A stretch of 64,000 nucleotides of DNA, taken from NCBI GenBank assembly GCA_965183875.1, contig CBCYMK010000002.1, positions 124,001-188,000 on the forward strand, given 5' to 3'. Numbering within the stretch: position 1 is the first letter of the stretch; each line of letters begins with the position of its first letter. Of the stretch, positions 16,682-26,700 are shown in pieces. Both the position numbers and the translations under genes were made by a program. Source of the stretch: UBA6772 sp965183875 (lineage in GTDB: Bacteria > Bacteroidota > Bacteroidia > Flavobacteriales > UBA7430). The notes under the pieces were generated by a model. The model did no database searches, had not been told where the DNA came from, and worked only from the letters and a program-made list of their open reading frames with translations.

Positions 16682-19405
16682 ATGGACAATTACTCATTTT
16701 TGGGAGCAGCGAATACTGCTTTTTTTGAGGAGATCTACGAACAGTATCTCAAAGAGCCCGATTCAGTAGAATCGAGTTGGAGAAGTTTCTTTCAAGGTTA
16801 CGACTTTGCGAATGAATCTTACTCTGAAGAAGAGCTTGAAGCTCAGCTACCCGATTCCTTTAAAAAGGAATTTAAGGTTATCAACCTAATTAATGCCTAC
16901 CGCCAACGCGGGCATTTGTTTACCAAAACAAATCCTGTACGTGAACGACGCGAGTACAATCCGAAATTAGAATTAGCTAATTTCGAATTGTCTGATGCCG
17001 ACTTAGAAACCGTTTTTCAGGCAGGTACACAATGTGGTATTGGTGCAGCCTCTTTAAAAACGATTGTTACACACCTTAAAAAAGTGTACTGCCAGTCGAT
17101 AGGGGTAGAGTATATGTATATCCGTGATCTGAAAGAAACAGATTGGATTAAGAATTATATACACCAAAACGATAATCAGCCGAACTTTAGCCCACAACAG
17201 AAAAAACAAATCTTAAAGAAATTAAACGAGGCTGTAGCTTTCGAAAATTTCTTGCATACCAAATACGTTGGTCAAAAACGTTTTTCCCTCGAGGGTGGAG
17301 AAGCGCTTATCCCAGCTCTTGATGCAGTGGTAGAATACGGTTCTACCCTAAATATTAAAGAGTTTGTTATTGGGATGGCTCACCGTGGGAGGTTAAGTGT
17401 ATTGGCTAATATATTTAAGAAACCTTACAAACAAGTATTTAAAGAGTTCGAAGGTAAAGGGTATGAAGACGAGGAATTCGATGGAGATGTAAAATATCAC
17501 CTCGGCTACTCGTATGATGTTACCACTGATGCGGGCAAGGATATAAGTATGTGCCTGGTGCCTAATCCGTCTCACTTAGAGACTGTAGGTGCAGTAATGC
17601 AAGGTATTTCTAGAGCTAAAATTAACCATAACTACCAAGGAGATAATTCTAAGGTGTTACCAATTATTATTCACGGTGATGCTGCGGTAGCTGGACAAGG
17701 TTTGGTTTTTGAAATTGTACAAATGGCACAACTTCCTGCTTATAAAACTGGAGGTAGTATTCATATTGTAATCAATAACCAAGTAGGTTTTACTACAAAC
17801 TATCTAGACGGTCGCTCGAGTACCTACTGTACAGATGTGGCAAAAACTACCTTGTGTCCTGTTTTACACGTTAACGGTGATGATGTAGAAGCGGTTGTTC
17901 ACGCAATGAACTTTGCTGCTGCTTACCGTCAGGAGTTTAAAAAAGATATATTCATCGATTTATTATGCTACCGTAGATATGGACATAACGAAGGAGATGA
18001 ACCGCGTTTTACGCAACCTAAATTATACCAAGCAATATCGAAACACCCTAATCCAAGAGAAATCTACAACGAAAAGTTGATGGCTCAAGGGGTGGTAGAA
18101 GCAAATATTGTGAAGGAAATGGCTTCGAATTTTAAAGCGCTTTTAGAAGTGGATTTAAGCGAAGCGAAGAATGCAGAGACTACTTCTATAACTCGTTTTA
18201 TGGAAAAAGAGTGGGCTCATATTTCTAAAGCTCAACCTTTAGATTTTGAATCCTCTCCAGAAACAGGTGTTTCTAGAGAGGAGCTAGCTAAAATTGCTCA
18301 GGCTCTCTATACTGCTCCTCAAGGACATCAGTTTTATAAAAAAGCTTTACGTCTGATCAACGAACGTGAAAAAATGTTTACTGATACCGATCGATTAGAT
18401 TGGGGAATGGCAGAATTACTAGCCTACGGTTCCATCCTTACAGAAGGGAAGGAAGTGCGTATGACTGGGCAAGATGTGGAGCGTGGTACCTTCTCTCATA
18501 GACATGCTATATTGAGAGATGTAGATTCTGAAGCCCGTGTTAACTTATTAAATCATATAGAAGAAGGACAAGGTAAGTTTGAAATTTATAACTCCCTACT
18601 TTCTGAATATGCTGTCTTAGGTTTCGACTACGGTTATGCCATGGCTTCGCCAGATGGACTAACAATTTGGGAAGCTCAGTTTGGTGATTTCTCAAACGGT
18701 GCACAGATACTTATAGATCAGTATTTAGCCGCAGCAGAAGACAAATGGCAGATATACAACTCTTTAGTGATGTTGTTACCTCACGGGTACGAAGGGCAAG
18801 GTGCAGAGCACTCAAGTGCGCGTTTAGAGCGTTACTTAACCCTATGTGGACAATATAATATGCAGGTTGCTAATGCAACTACTCCGGCAAATTTCTTCCA
18901 CCTTTTGCGTAGACAGTTACACCGTGATTTCCGTAAGCCTCTAGTGGTAATGAGTCCTAAGAGTTTATTGCGTCATTCACAATGTGTATCTTCTGTTTCG
19001 GAACTTGTAACAGGTAGATTCCAAGAGGTTATTGATGATGTTACTGCTGTAGCTAATCAAGTTAAAAAGGTCGTTTTCTGTTCAGGTAAATTGTATTACG
19101 AATTACTAGAAGAAAAAGAAAAACTGAATGCTGATGATACTGCTTTGGTGCGTTTGGAACAATTGTATCCATTCCCTAAAACACAATTAGATGCAATCGT
19201 TGGAAAATATACAAATGCCGAGACTTATGTTTGGGCTCAAGAAGAACCTGAAAATATGGGTGCTTGGGGCTTTATATTACGTCACTGGCGTGAATTACCT
19301 TTGCATGTGGTAGCTCGTTCTACGAGTGCTACACCAGCATCGGGGTCTTCTAAAAGAGCCGCTCGTCGTCAGCGTGCCGTATTAGAAGGTGTGTTTAAAT
19401 TGTAA
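16682..19405 (+). CDS. sucA: 2-oxoglutarate dehydrogenase E1 component
   Basis: Thiamine-diphosphate decarboxylase of the TCA cycle complex that turns 2-oxoglutarate into succinyl-CoA. 907 residues (E. coli 933). The N-terminal targeting segment FLGAANTAFFEEIYEQY is typical. ThDP and substrate motifs follow: GMAHRGRLSVLAN, HGDAAVAGQG, and CYRRYGHNEGDEPRFTQP. The C-terminal transketolase-like half holds GQDVERGTFSHRHA and HGYEGQGAEHSSAR. sucB follows after 32 bases. The E3 subunit (lpd) is not in the window. Confidence 0.97.
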   Translation: MDNYSFLGAANTAFFEEIYEQYLKEPDSVESSWRSFFQGYDFANESYSEEELEAQLPDSFKKEFKVINLINAYRQRGHLFTKTNPVRERREYNPKLELANFELSDADLETVFQAGTQCGIGAASLKTIVTHLKKVYCQSIGVEYMYIRDLKETDWIKNYIHQNDNQPNFSPQQKKQILKKLNEAVAFENFLHTKYVGQKRFSLEGGEALIPALDAVVEYGSTLNIKEFVIGMAHRGRLSVLANIFKKPYKQVFKEFEGKGYEDEEFDGDVKYHLGYSYDVTTDAGKDISMCLVPNPSHLETVGAVMQGISRAKINHNYQGDNSKVLPIIIHGDAAVAGQGLVFEIVQMAQLPAYKTGGSIHIVINNQVGFTTNYLDGRSSTYCTDVAKTTLCPVLHVNGDDVEAVVHAMNFAAAYRQEFKKDIFIDLLCYRRYGHNEGDEPRFTQPKLYQAISKHPNPREIYNEKLMAQGVVEANIVKEMASNFKALLEVDLSEAKNAETTSITRFMEKEWAHISKAQPLDFESSPETGVSREELAKIAQALYTAPQGHQFYKKALRLINEREKMFTDTDRLDWGMAELLAYGSILTEGKEVRMTGQDVERGTFSHRHAILRDVDSEARVNLLNHIEEGQGKFEIYNSLLSEYAVLGFDYGYAMASPDGLTIWEAQFGDFSNGAQILIDQYLAAAEDKWQIYNSLVMLLPHGYEGQGAEHSSARLERYLTLCGQYNMQVANATTPANFFHLLRRQLHRDFRKPLVVMSPKSLLRHSQCVSSVSELVTGRFQEVIDDVTAVANQVKKVVFCSGKLYYELLEEKEKLNADDTALVRLEQLYPFPKTQLDAIVGKYTNAETYVWAQEEPENMGAWGFILRHWRELPLHVVARSTSATPASGSSKRAARRQRAVLEGVFKL

Positions 19406-19437
19406 GAAAAGAAATTAAGATTCAAAATTATACCGCT

Positions 19438-20640
19438 ATGATCATTGAAATGAATGTTCCATCTCCTGGTGAATCGATCTCTGAAGTAGAGATTGCAACT
19501 TGGCTTGTAGCCGAAGGAGAGTACGTTGAAAAAGATCAAGAGATCTGTGAAATCGATTCTGATAAGGCTACCTTAACATTGGCAGCTGAAGAAAGTGGAG
19601 CGATTTCCATTAAAGTTGAAGAAGGTGAAACAGTTGCCATTGGCGATGTAGTATGTACTATTGATACTGCTGCCGAAGGAACGGCTTCTACAACTGCAAC
19701 AAAGTCTGATGCTCCTGCTGCAGCTCCAACAAGTGCTGCTAAGGTAAGTGCAACAGAAACTACTTATGCAACAGGTACTCCATCTCCTGCAGCTCGCAAG
19801 TTGATGGCAGAACAAGGAGTTGATATAGCTCAAGGTTCTGGTAAAGGTGGACGTATTACTAAGGAAGATGTAGTAAAAGCGAAAACGGCTATGGGTAACG
19901 GTCCTGGACCGCGTGGTTCAGAACGTAAAAAAATGTCTGTACTACGTAGAAAAGTGGCTGAGCGTTTGGTTTCTGTAAAGAACGAAACGGCAATGCTTAC
20001 TACTTTCAACGAGGTAGATATGAAACCTATTATGGATCTTCGTAAGATTTATAAAGAAGAATTTAAAGAGAAGTTTGGTGTTGGTTTAGGATTCATGTCT
20101 TTCTTTACTAAAGCTGTTACTAGAGCGCTTAAATTATTCCCAGATGTAAATGCCATGATCGATGGTAAAGAAGTAGTTTATTACGACTATGCTGATATTT
20201 CTATTGCGGTAAGTTCTCCAAAAGGATTAATGGTACCCGTAGTTAGAAATGCTGAATTATTAGACTTCGAAGGTGTAGAGTCTGAAATTAAACGCTTGGC
20301 TATTAAAGCACGCGATGGGAAAATTAGTATGGACGATATGCTTGGTGGTACATTTACAATTACCAACGGTGGTGTATTCGGATCAATGCTGTCTACCCCA
20401 ATTATTAACCCTCCACAATCGGCTATCTTAGGAATGCACAATATTGTGGAACGTGCTATGGTAGTAGATGGCGAAATTGTTATCCGTCCTATTATGTATG
20501 TTGCGCTTTCTTACGATCACCGTATTATTGATGGTCGTGAGTCTGTTGGTTTCTTATGTGCTGTAAAAGAAGCCTTAGAAAATCCTGCTGAGCTTTTACT
20601 TGGTGGTGAATCTAATGTAAGAAAGAATTTAGGATTGTAA
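19438..20640 (+). CDS. sucB: Dihydrolipoyl succinyltransferase, E2 of 2-oxoglutarate dehydrogenase
   Basis: Core of the 2-oxoglutarate dehydrogenase complex, moving the succinyl group to CoA. 400 residues: one lipoyl domain at the N-terminus with the lipoylated Lys in EIDSDKATL (Lys43), an Ala/Thr/Pro-rich linker (about 78-112), the peripheral subunit-binding domain (PSPAARKLMAEQGVDI), and the catalytic domain ending with SYDHRIIDGRE, whose His and Asp are the active-site residues. Pairing with sucA supports succinyl rather than acetyl transfer. A strong terminator follows. Confidence 0.97.
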   Translation: MIIEMNVPSPGESISEVEIATWLVAEGEYVEKDQEICEIDSDKATLTLAAEESGAISIKVEEGETVAIGDVVCTIDTAAEGTASTTATKSDAPAAAPTSAAKVSATETTYATGTPSPAARKLMAEQGVDIAQGSGKGGRITKEDVVKAKTAMGNGPGPRGSERKKMSVLRRKVAERLVSVKNETAMLTTFNEVDMKPIMDLRKIYKEEFKEKFGVGLGFMSFFTKAVTRALKLFPDVNAMIDGKEVVYYDYADISIAVSSPKGLMVPVVRNAELLDFEGVESEIKRLAIKARDGKISMDDMLGGTFTITNGGVFGSMLSTPIINPPQSAILGMHNIVERAMVVDGEIVIRPIMYVALSYDHRIIDGRESVGFLCAVKEALENPAELLLGGESNVRKNLGL

Positions 20641-20658
20641 GTCCTTCCTATTTCATAG

Positions 20659-20693
20659 AAACCTCCTTCGATTCCTTCGAAGGAGGTTTTTTT
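20659..20693 (+). terminator. Strong intrinsic terminator after sucB
   Basis: AAACCTCCTTCGA (20659-20671) and TCGAAGGAGGTTT (20677-20689) form a perfect 13-bp stem with a 5-nt loop, followed by more T. Confidence 0.93.
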
Positions 20694-20825
20694 GTATTCA
20701 AAACATACTACATTTACTTCTTATAGTTTCTTTTAACACTTATTCTTCTGATTGTTAATCAATTAGCGTATTGCTATTAACATTCATTTAACACCTGCTT
20801 AGTCTTATGCTTAGAAGAATAATTC

Positions 20826-20833
20826 TACATTTG
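20826..20833 (+). promoter_or_regulatory. Candidate -7 element TACATTTG for the desaturase gene
   Basis: Exact TAnnTTTG match 24 bases before the ATG at 20858 and downstream of the sucB terminator. The same octamer serves the rpsL promoter. No -33 TTG at the right distance. Confidence 0.5.
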
Positions 20834-20857
20834 CTTTGAATTTTTAGCCCTTGAACA

Positions 20858-21948
20858 ATGATACCAAGAATAAGATTTCAGAACAAAGAACAGGTTCCTT
20901 TTGTAAAAGAACTTAGAAAACGTGTAAATGGGTATTTCAAAGAGAATAAGATCTCTAGAAATGCCAATAGACATATGATTGTAAAGTCTATTTCTATGTT
21001 TTTAATTTACCTTATTCCGTACGCTTTAGTATATACTGGAATTCTTTCCGGGGTATGGGCTTTAGCTTTAGCCATAACTATGGGAATTGGAATGGCTGGA
21101 ATAGGAATGTCTGTGATGCACGATGCCAATCATGGAGCTTATTCCTCTAACCAAAAAGTGAATAATTTACTTGGTATCTGTATCCATTTAATTGGTGGAG
21201 ATGTGTACAACTGGAAAGTTCAACACAATATACTGCACCATACTTATACCAATATTGAAGGATTAGACGGCGATATTGCACAAGACCCTATGTTAAGGTT
21301 GTCTTCTGAACAAGCATGGACTAAATCCCATAAATTTCAACATATTTACGCTTTCTTTCTCTATACCTTAGGGACACTATTATGGTCTATAGTAGATTTT
21401 GTTCAATACCGTAGGTTTACCAAAATGGGCTTGAGCCCAGAAGGGAAGTTAGACAAGCCTAAGCAGTTCCGTAAATTACTCATTTACAAAATTGCTTACT
21501 GGGTATTCATTTTTGTTTTACCAATGGTATTTCTCCTTTTGTATGGTGGCAAGTACTGCTAGGTTGGTTAGTGATGAATATGGTGGCTGGATTTATATTA
21601 ACCGTTACCTTCCAATTGGCTCACGTTGTTGAAGGTGTTTCTTTCCCTGTGCCTAACGATGAGGGGAAAGTTGAAAACGAATGGATGATTCACCAACTTA
21701 AAACCACAGCTAATTTTGCAAAGCATTCTAAGTTAGTTACCTGGTATGTAGGTGGCTTGAATTTCCAAATAGAACATCACTTATTTCCTAATATCTGCCA
21801 TGTACACTACAAGAAAATATCTGATATTGTAAAAGCAACCGCCAAAGAATATGGGATTTTATACAATGATAATAAGACTTATTTTGGGGCCGTTCGTTCC
21901 CATTATATTATGCTTAAAGAATTAGGAGCTAAACCAATAATCTCCTAA
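20858..21948 (+). CDS. Membrane fatty acid (acyl-CoA) desaturase, one frameshift
   Basis: Di-iron integral-membrane desaturase introducing a double bond into acyl chains. The three His boxes are intact: HDANHG, HNILHH and QIEHHLFPNICHVHY. The Gln before the third box is typical of the front-end/linoleoyl-CoA desaturase group. Hydrophobic spans surround residues 45-90 and 160-240. The frame breaks at the T run 21537-21540: one missing T would turn LLLYGGKYC-stop into LF-V-WWQVLLGWLVMNM and join both halves into about 363 residues. Because other genes here show similar one-base losses, I regard it as one gene with a probable sequence error rather than a pseudogene. Confidence 0.85.
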
Positions 21949-21966
21949 TTACACCCAATTATATTT

Positions 21967-21998
21967 AAAAATGCCACTTAAAAAGTGGCATTTTTTTT
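21967..21998 (+). terminator. Intrinsic terminator after the desaturase
   Basis: AAAAATGCCACTT and AAGTGGCATTTTT pair around a 3-nt A loop, with eight T after the stem. Confidence 0.92.
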
Positions 21999-22031
21999 GA
22001 GTTATCCCCGTTTTAAAGTTGCTACTTATTT

Positions 22032-22969
22032 ATGACAAAGTATTTATTTTATTTCTGCGTTTTTGTATTCACTTTCTCAAGTTATTCAGCTAATCCTCCA
22101 GGGATAGATAGTTTAAAACTGTGGTCTCATTCTGCTACTACAGCTTTAAATTTCTCTCAGGTAAGTTTTAGTAACTGGTCTGCAGGAGGGGAGTCTTCGA
22201 TTTCGGCTACTGGCTTATTAAAGTGCGCATTAGCTTATAAAGATTCAACTAAAATTTGGATAATACGCTAGATATAGCTTTCGGGGTTATCCGTCAAGGA
22301 ACAGTAGGTGGCTTAGCTAAAAGTGACGATCGTATAGAATTGAACAGTTCTTACGGTTGGTCTGCATTTAGTAAATGGTATTATGCGATGAGTGTAAACT
22401 TAAAAACCCAAGCTGCTGAGGGGTATAAGAGCCCAACTGATTCTACCTTAATTTCCGATTTTTTTGCTCCTGCTTATAGTACAATCTCTATCGGTTTAAG
22501 TCATAAAAGCGATAATGGGAATTTAAATTTACATGTACTGCCACTTAGTGGGAAGATAACCTATGTTAATAATCCATTTTTAGCCGATGCAGGTGCTTTT
22601 GGTGTGCAAGCTGCAGAATTTGACTCTGATGGAATATTGGTTAAGGCTGGAGAGCGATTTCGTACAGAATTTGGGGGCAGTTTGAAGCTACACTATAAAA
22701 GTAAGATTTTTGAAAATGTGAGTATTGATACCAAAGCAAGTCTGTTTTCCAATTATAAGGATCAATCCTCTAAAGTAGATGTAGATTGGCAGCTGCTTTT
22801 ATTAATGAAAATCAATAAGTATTTAAGTGCTAATATCACTACACACCTAATTTACGATGAGGATATTGCTATTGCCTTAGATCTTGACGATGACGGTGTT
22901 TTTGAAAGTGTGGGTCCTAGAGTACAGTTTAAAGAGTTGCTTGGTTTAGGCTTGAGTTATTCATTCTAG
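22032..22969 (+). CDS. DUF3078-like secreted/outer-membrane protein, one frameshift
   Basis: Begins with a signal peptide (residues 1-20, ending SYSA). After it comes LWSHSATTALNFSQVSFSNWSAGGESS, the pattern I know from the Bacteroidota family DUF3078. The remainder has alternating beta-strand-like segments and ends in a Phe (LGLSYSF), as outer-membrane barrels do. Translation stops at 22271 because a G is missing at 22258-22259: TGG-GAT-AAT would give IWDNTLDIAFG and continue to 22969, about 312 residues. Function unknown. It converges with mfd. Confidence 0.75.
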
Positions 22970-23149
22970 TCGTAAACCGTAATAAAGAGAGTGGGAAATG
23001 AGCAGGAATACGTATGAGCTGCCAAAGGCCAATCTTGATAGATGTCGGGATTGGTTAATATTACAATGGTGTGTCGTTTGTCATTATCCATTGACTGTTT
23101 GTACCTAGTAATCCGCCGCAAGCATTTTAGGAAAGATGTCAGTCTGTAT

Positions 23150-23161
23150 CGATAGCTATCG
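23150..23161. repeat. Perfect palindrome CGATAGCTATCG
   Basis: A self-complementary 12-mer. The core GATAGCTATC resembles palindromic words that I recall as dispersed in several flavobacterial genomes; only this copy was noticed here. Confidence 0.6.
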
Positions 23162-23239
23162 GTATTATCGAAGACCCTTACTAAGACAATAAAACCGTAA
23201 GTCGGATGAGGTGAATACCGACATGTTTTTTTCACTATT

Positions 23240-23266
23240 CATCACTCATCACTCATCACTCATCAC
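23240..23266. repeat. Nearly four tandem copies of CATCACT
   Basis: Three exact 7-bp copies from 23240 and a partial fourth. Same unit length as the AACAACC array at 6201. No spacers. Confidence 0.85.
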
Positions 23267-23280
23267 ACACCAACAAAGTT

Positions 23281-26200
23281 CTATCCTTCTAAAATAGAAT
23301 TCAAATGATAAAGGGCTATTTCTAGGTCGCTGACTTTCTCAAATACCAAACTCAATTTATTGTTTCTTTCTTTTCATAGTACATGCCTTAGGGTTGGCTT
23401 GTATGAAGTTTAGAACAGATTTGAATTTTTCCGACTCGAAGAAATTTGATTGTGGGTTTGCTACAAAATAGGCAATCATCTTAGTTGACTTAAGTACAAT
23501 TTTCTCAAAGCCTAAATCTCTACCTAACCAGCGTAATTTTATAGAATTCACCAATTTCTCTACCGAAGGTGGTATAGGACCAAATCGATCGGTTATATCT
23601 TTCTCGAATGTGCTTATGTCTTTAGCATTGTCTAAATTGTTAAGATCCTTATACAGTTGTAGACGTTCAGATATAGAATTCACATAGTTGTCGGGGATTA
23701 ATATTTCCATATCGGTATCTATCTGACATTCCTCTACGAAGAAGGAGTCTGTACTGTCTTTTTTGTAGAGGTCTTTAAATTCAGATTCTTTCAGTTCTCT
23801 AACAGCCTCGTTAAGAATCTTTTGGTACATCTCAAAACCGATGTCCGAAATAACCCCGATTGTTCGGCACCTAGTATATCACCTGCTCCTCGGATTTCTA
23901 AATCGCGCATGGCTATATTAAATCCAGCACCTAAATCGGAGTGTTGTTCTAGTGCCTGTATCCGTTTTCTTCCTTCCTCACTCATACTTATCCTCGGCGG
24001 TGTAATTAGGAAACAAAAGGCTTTTTTATTGGATCTACCTACACGACCACGCATTTGGTGTAAGTCGCTTAAGCCAAAATTCTGTGCGTTGTTAATTATA
24101 ATTGTATTGGCATTGGGGATATCAAGTCCACTTTCAATTATGGTTGTAGATACTAAAACATCAAACTCACCTTCTATAAAGTCCATCATCAGACGTTCTA
24201 GTTTAGGTCCATCCATCTGTCCATGTCCTATACCCACTTTTACATCAGGGCATAATCGCTGAATCATTCCAGCAACTTCTTTAATATTTTCTATTCGGTT
24301 ATGAATAAAAAATACCTGCCCACCTCTAGAAACCTCGTATTGTATTGAGTCTCTAAGAGTCTCTTCATTAAATCCGATATTTTGTGTTTGTACAGCTTGT
24401 CTGTTAGGCGGTGCTGTTTTTATAGTAGATAAATCTCTTGCTGCCATCAAAGAAAACTGTAGTGTTCTTGGGATAGGAGTAGCCGTAAGTGTGAGTGTGT
24501 CAACATTGGTTTTTATGGTTTTAAGCTTGTCTTTTATACCACACCAAATTTCTGTTCTTCATCTATTATAAGCAGTCCTAAGTCTAAAAACTTAACATCT
24601 TTTCCTACTATACGATGTGTACCAATAATGATGTCTACTTTTCCATCGGCTAAATTCTGCAGTGTTTCTTTCTGTTGTTTTGCAGTCTTAAATCGGTTTA
24701 TATAATCTACGGTAACCGGAAAATCCTTTAACCGTTTTCTAAAAGTTTTATAATGCTGCAATGCTAAGATCGTCGTAGGAACCAGTATTGCTACTTGCTT
24801 ATTGTCGCATACTGCTTTAAAAGCTGCTCTAATGGCAATTTCAGTTTTACCAAAGCCTACATCACCACATACTAGGCGGTCCATAGGCATGGTAGATTCC
24901 ATGTCTTTTTTTACCGCTATAGTTGTTTTTAGTTGGTCTGGTGTGTCTTCGTATATAAAGCTCGCTTCTAGCTCGTATTGTAAATAATTATCTGGACTAA
25001 AGGCAAAACCTTTTACGGTTTTTCTTTTTGCATAGAGCTGTATCAGGTCGTATGCTATTGTTTTAATTTTGGTTTTTGTCTTACTCTTTGTCTTTTCCCA
25101 TTGTGGAGATCCTAATTGATGAATCTTTGGTGCTGTACCTTCTTTACCATTAAACTTTGCAATTTTATGCAGCGAGTGAATGCTTACATATAAGAGGTCG
25201 TTATTGCGGTAAATTAGTTTTATCGCCTCTTGTTTTTTTCCTTGAACATCTATTTTTTGTAAACCTCCAAACTTACCCACACCGTGGTCTATATGGGTTA
25301 CAAAATCGCCAATTTCTAAATTGGTGATTTCATCTAGGGTAATGGTCTTTTTATAATTTTGTGAAGACTTTAGTTTGAATTTATGGTAGCGTTCAAAGAG
25401 CTGGTGGTCGGTATAACAGAGTAATTTGTTTTCGTGATCTATAAACCCTTCATGCAATGGAAGTAGCATTGTATTAAATTTAAAGTCACCCTCCATCTTT
25501 TCGAAGATACTGTGAAAGCGTTCTTCTTGTTTTTGTGAAGAACATAGGATTAAATTTTGATAACCTAGTTTTGTTTGCTCGTTAAAATGTTCGATTATTA
25601 AGTCGAATTGTTTGTTGAAACTAGACTGAAAGGAAGTGTTGAAATCTATATTTAGAGTTCCTTCTTTGCTGTATAAGCCAAATGTAACTAAGGAAAACTC
25701 TTTAATAGATTTACGGAATACTTTAGAATTTATAAATAGTTCTTCTGGACTAAGATGTTTTATCTCCCCGTCTAAATTCTCAAAGGCATCGTACGATTTA
25801 AGGTATAGTTTATCTAACTGTCCCTCACATAGACCCTGGTCGTCTATCCATAAAGTAGTGCCTGTACCCAAATAATTCATAAAGGGTACACGAGACTCTA
25901 TCATATCCTTATTTTCTACATTAGGTATGATATTTAGTTTTTTCACCTCTACTATAGAGAGTTGTGTATTTATATTGAAACTGCGAATACTTTCCACTTC
26001 TTCCCCAAAAAATTCTATTCTATAAGGGTGTTCATTGGAAAAAGAAAATACATCTACTATTCCACCTCTAATAGAAAATTGTCCTGGTTCTACAACTATT
26101 TCAGCATATTCAAAGCCATACTCAAAGAGGGTTTCGTTAAGGAAATCAATACCTACTTCTTCGCCCACAGTAAGTTTAAGCGTATTGCGAGTAAGTTCTT

Positions 26201-26603
26201 TTTTAGTAATTACTTTTTCAAATATCGCATCTGGATAAGTAATAATACACGATGCTTTCCTACGGGAGCTAAGTCGGTTTAATACCTCAGCTCGCATAAG
26301 TACATTTGCATTGTCTGTTTCTTCAATTTGGTAAGGCCTGCGGTAAGACCCCGGATAGAAGAGTAAATCCTTTTCGGATATAAATTGTTCTAAATCGTTA
26401 AAAAAGTAGGCTGCTGCTTCCTTGTCTTTTAGTATGAAAATACTGGCGTTTTCAGACTCATTAAAGCAGCAAGAAGCTACTGTGCTTACAGCAGATCCCG
26501 ATAGTCCTGATAAGTGAATTTTCTTTTCTGTAGCTAAATTGCCTAAGACATCTTTGTCTTTTATACTCTGTAAATAGCCGTTAAGTAGTTCACTTTTTTT
26601 CAT
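23281..26603 (-). CDS. mfd: Transcription-repair coupling factor, three frameshifts
   Basis: ATP-driven translocase that removes RNA polymerase stalled at DNA damage and recruits UvrA. Order along the protein: UvrB-like N-terminus; RNA-polymerase-interaction motif THIDHGVGKFGGL; Walker A GDVGFGKTEIAIRA; DEEQ box IIDEEQKFGV; GQVFFIHNR; QMRGRVGRS; and the C-terminal D7 region. The frame is lost three times: a missing C at 24539-24540 (GV-GIKDKLKTIK restored), a missing base at 23852-23853 (EQSGFISDIGFEMYQK restored), and an extra base in 23371-23374. Past the last one the frame continues as NNKLSLVFEKVSDLEIALYHL to a TAG at 23281-23283, so the true end lies 76 bases beyond the apparent stop. 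Corrected length is about 1107 residues, normal for Mfd. Confidence 0.9.
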
Positions 26604-26622
26604 ATTTCCGTAATAGGGGTAA

Positions 26623-26646
26623 CCCCAATCAGTTTCCTAATCGGGG
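26623..26646 (-). terminator. GAAA-tetraloop hairpin between fbp and mfd (fbp terminator or mfd leader element)
   Basis: On the minus strand CCCCGATTAG-GAAA-CTGATTGGGG folds into a 10-pair stem (two wobble pairs) with a GNRA tetraloop. No U tail follows; instead UUACCCC comes next, which could compete for the GGGG. It lies 20 bases before the mfd ATG. Confidence 0.5.
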
Positions 26647-26700
26647 TAAATTTAAATTTATAAGACAATTTACAATTGTGGTAAATCGTATAGTTTCTAC

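Larger units (their letters stand above)
22970..23280. other. Spacer between convergent DUF3078 gene and mfd, unlike neighbouring DNA
   Basis: No gene that I can support. The left 250 bases look richer in G+C than nearby spacers and contain a 12-bp palindrome (23150-23161). A 7-bp tandem repeat follows (23240-23266). An 89-codon leftward ORF (23235-22966) has no recognisable features and no start context, and is probably chance. Confidence 0.7.

Noticed and set aside
22966..23235. 89-codon leftward ORF in the DUF3078-mfd spacer
   Set aside because: No recognisable domain, signal or start context, and it overlaps the end of the DUF3078 gene; its reading looks random.
23822..24262. 146-codon ORF opposite mfd
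   Set aside because: Antisense shadow of conserved helicase motifs in mfd.
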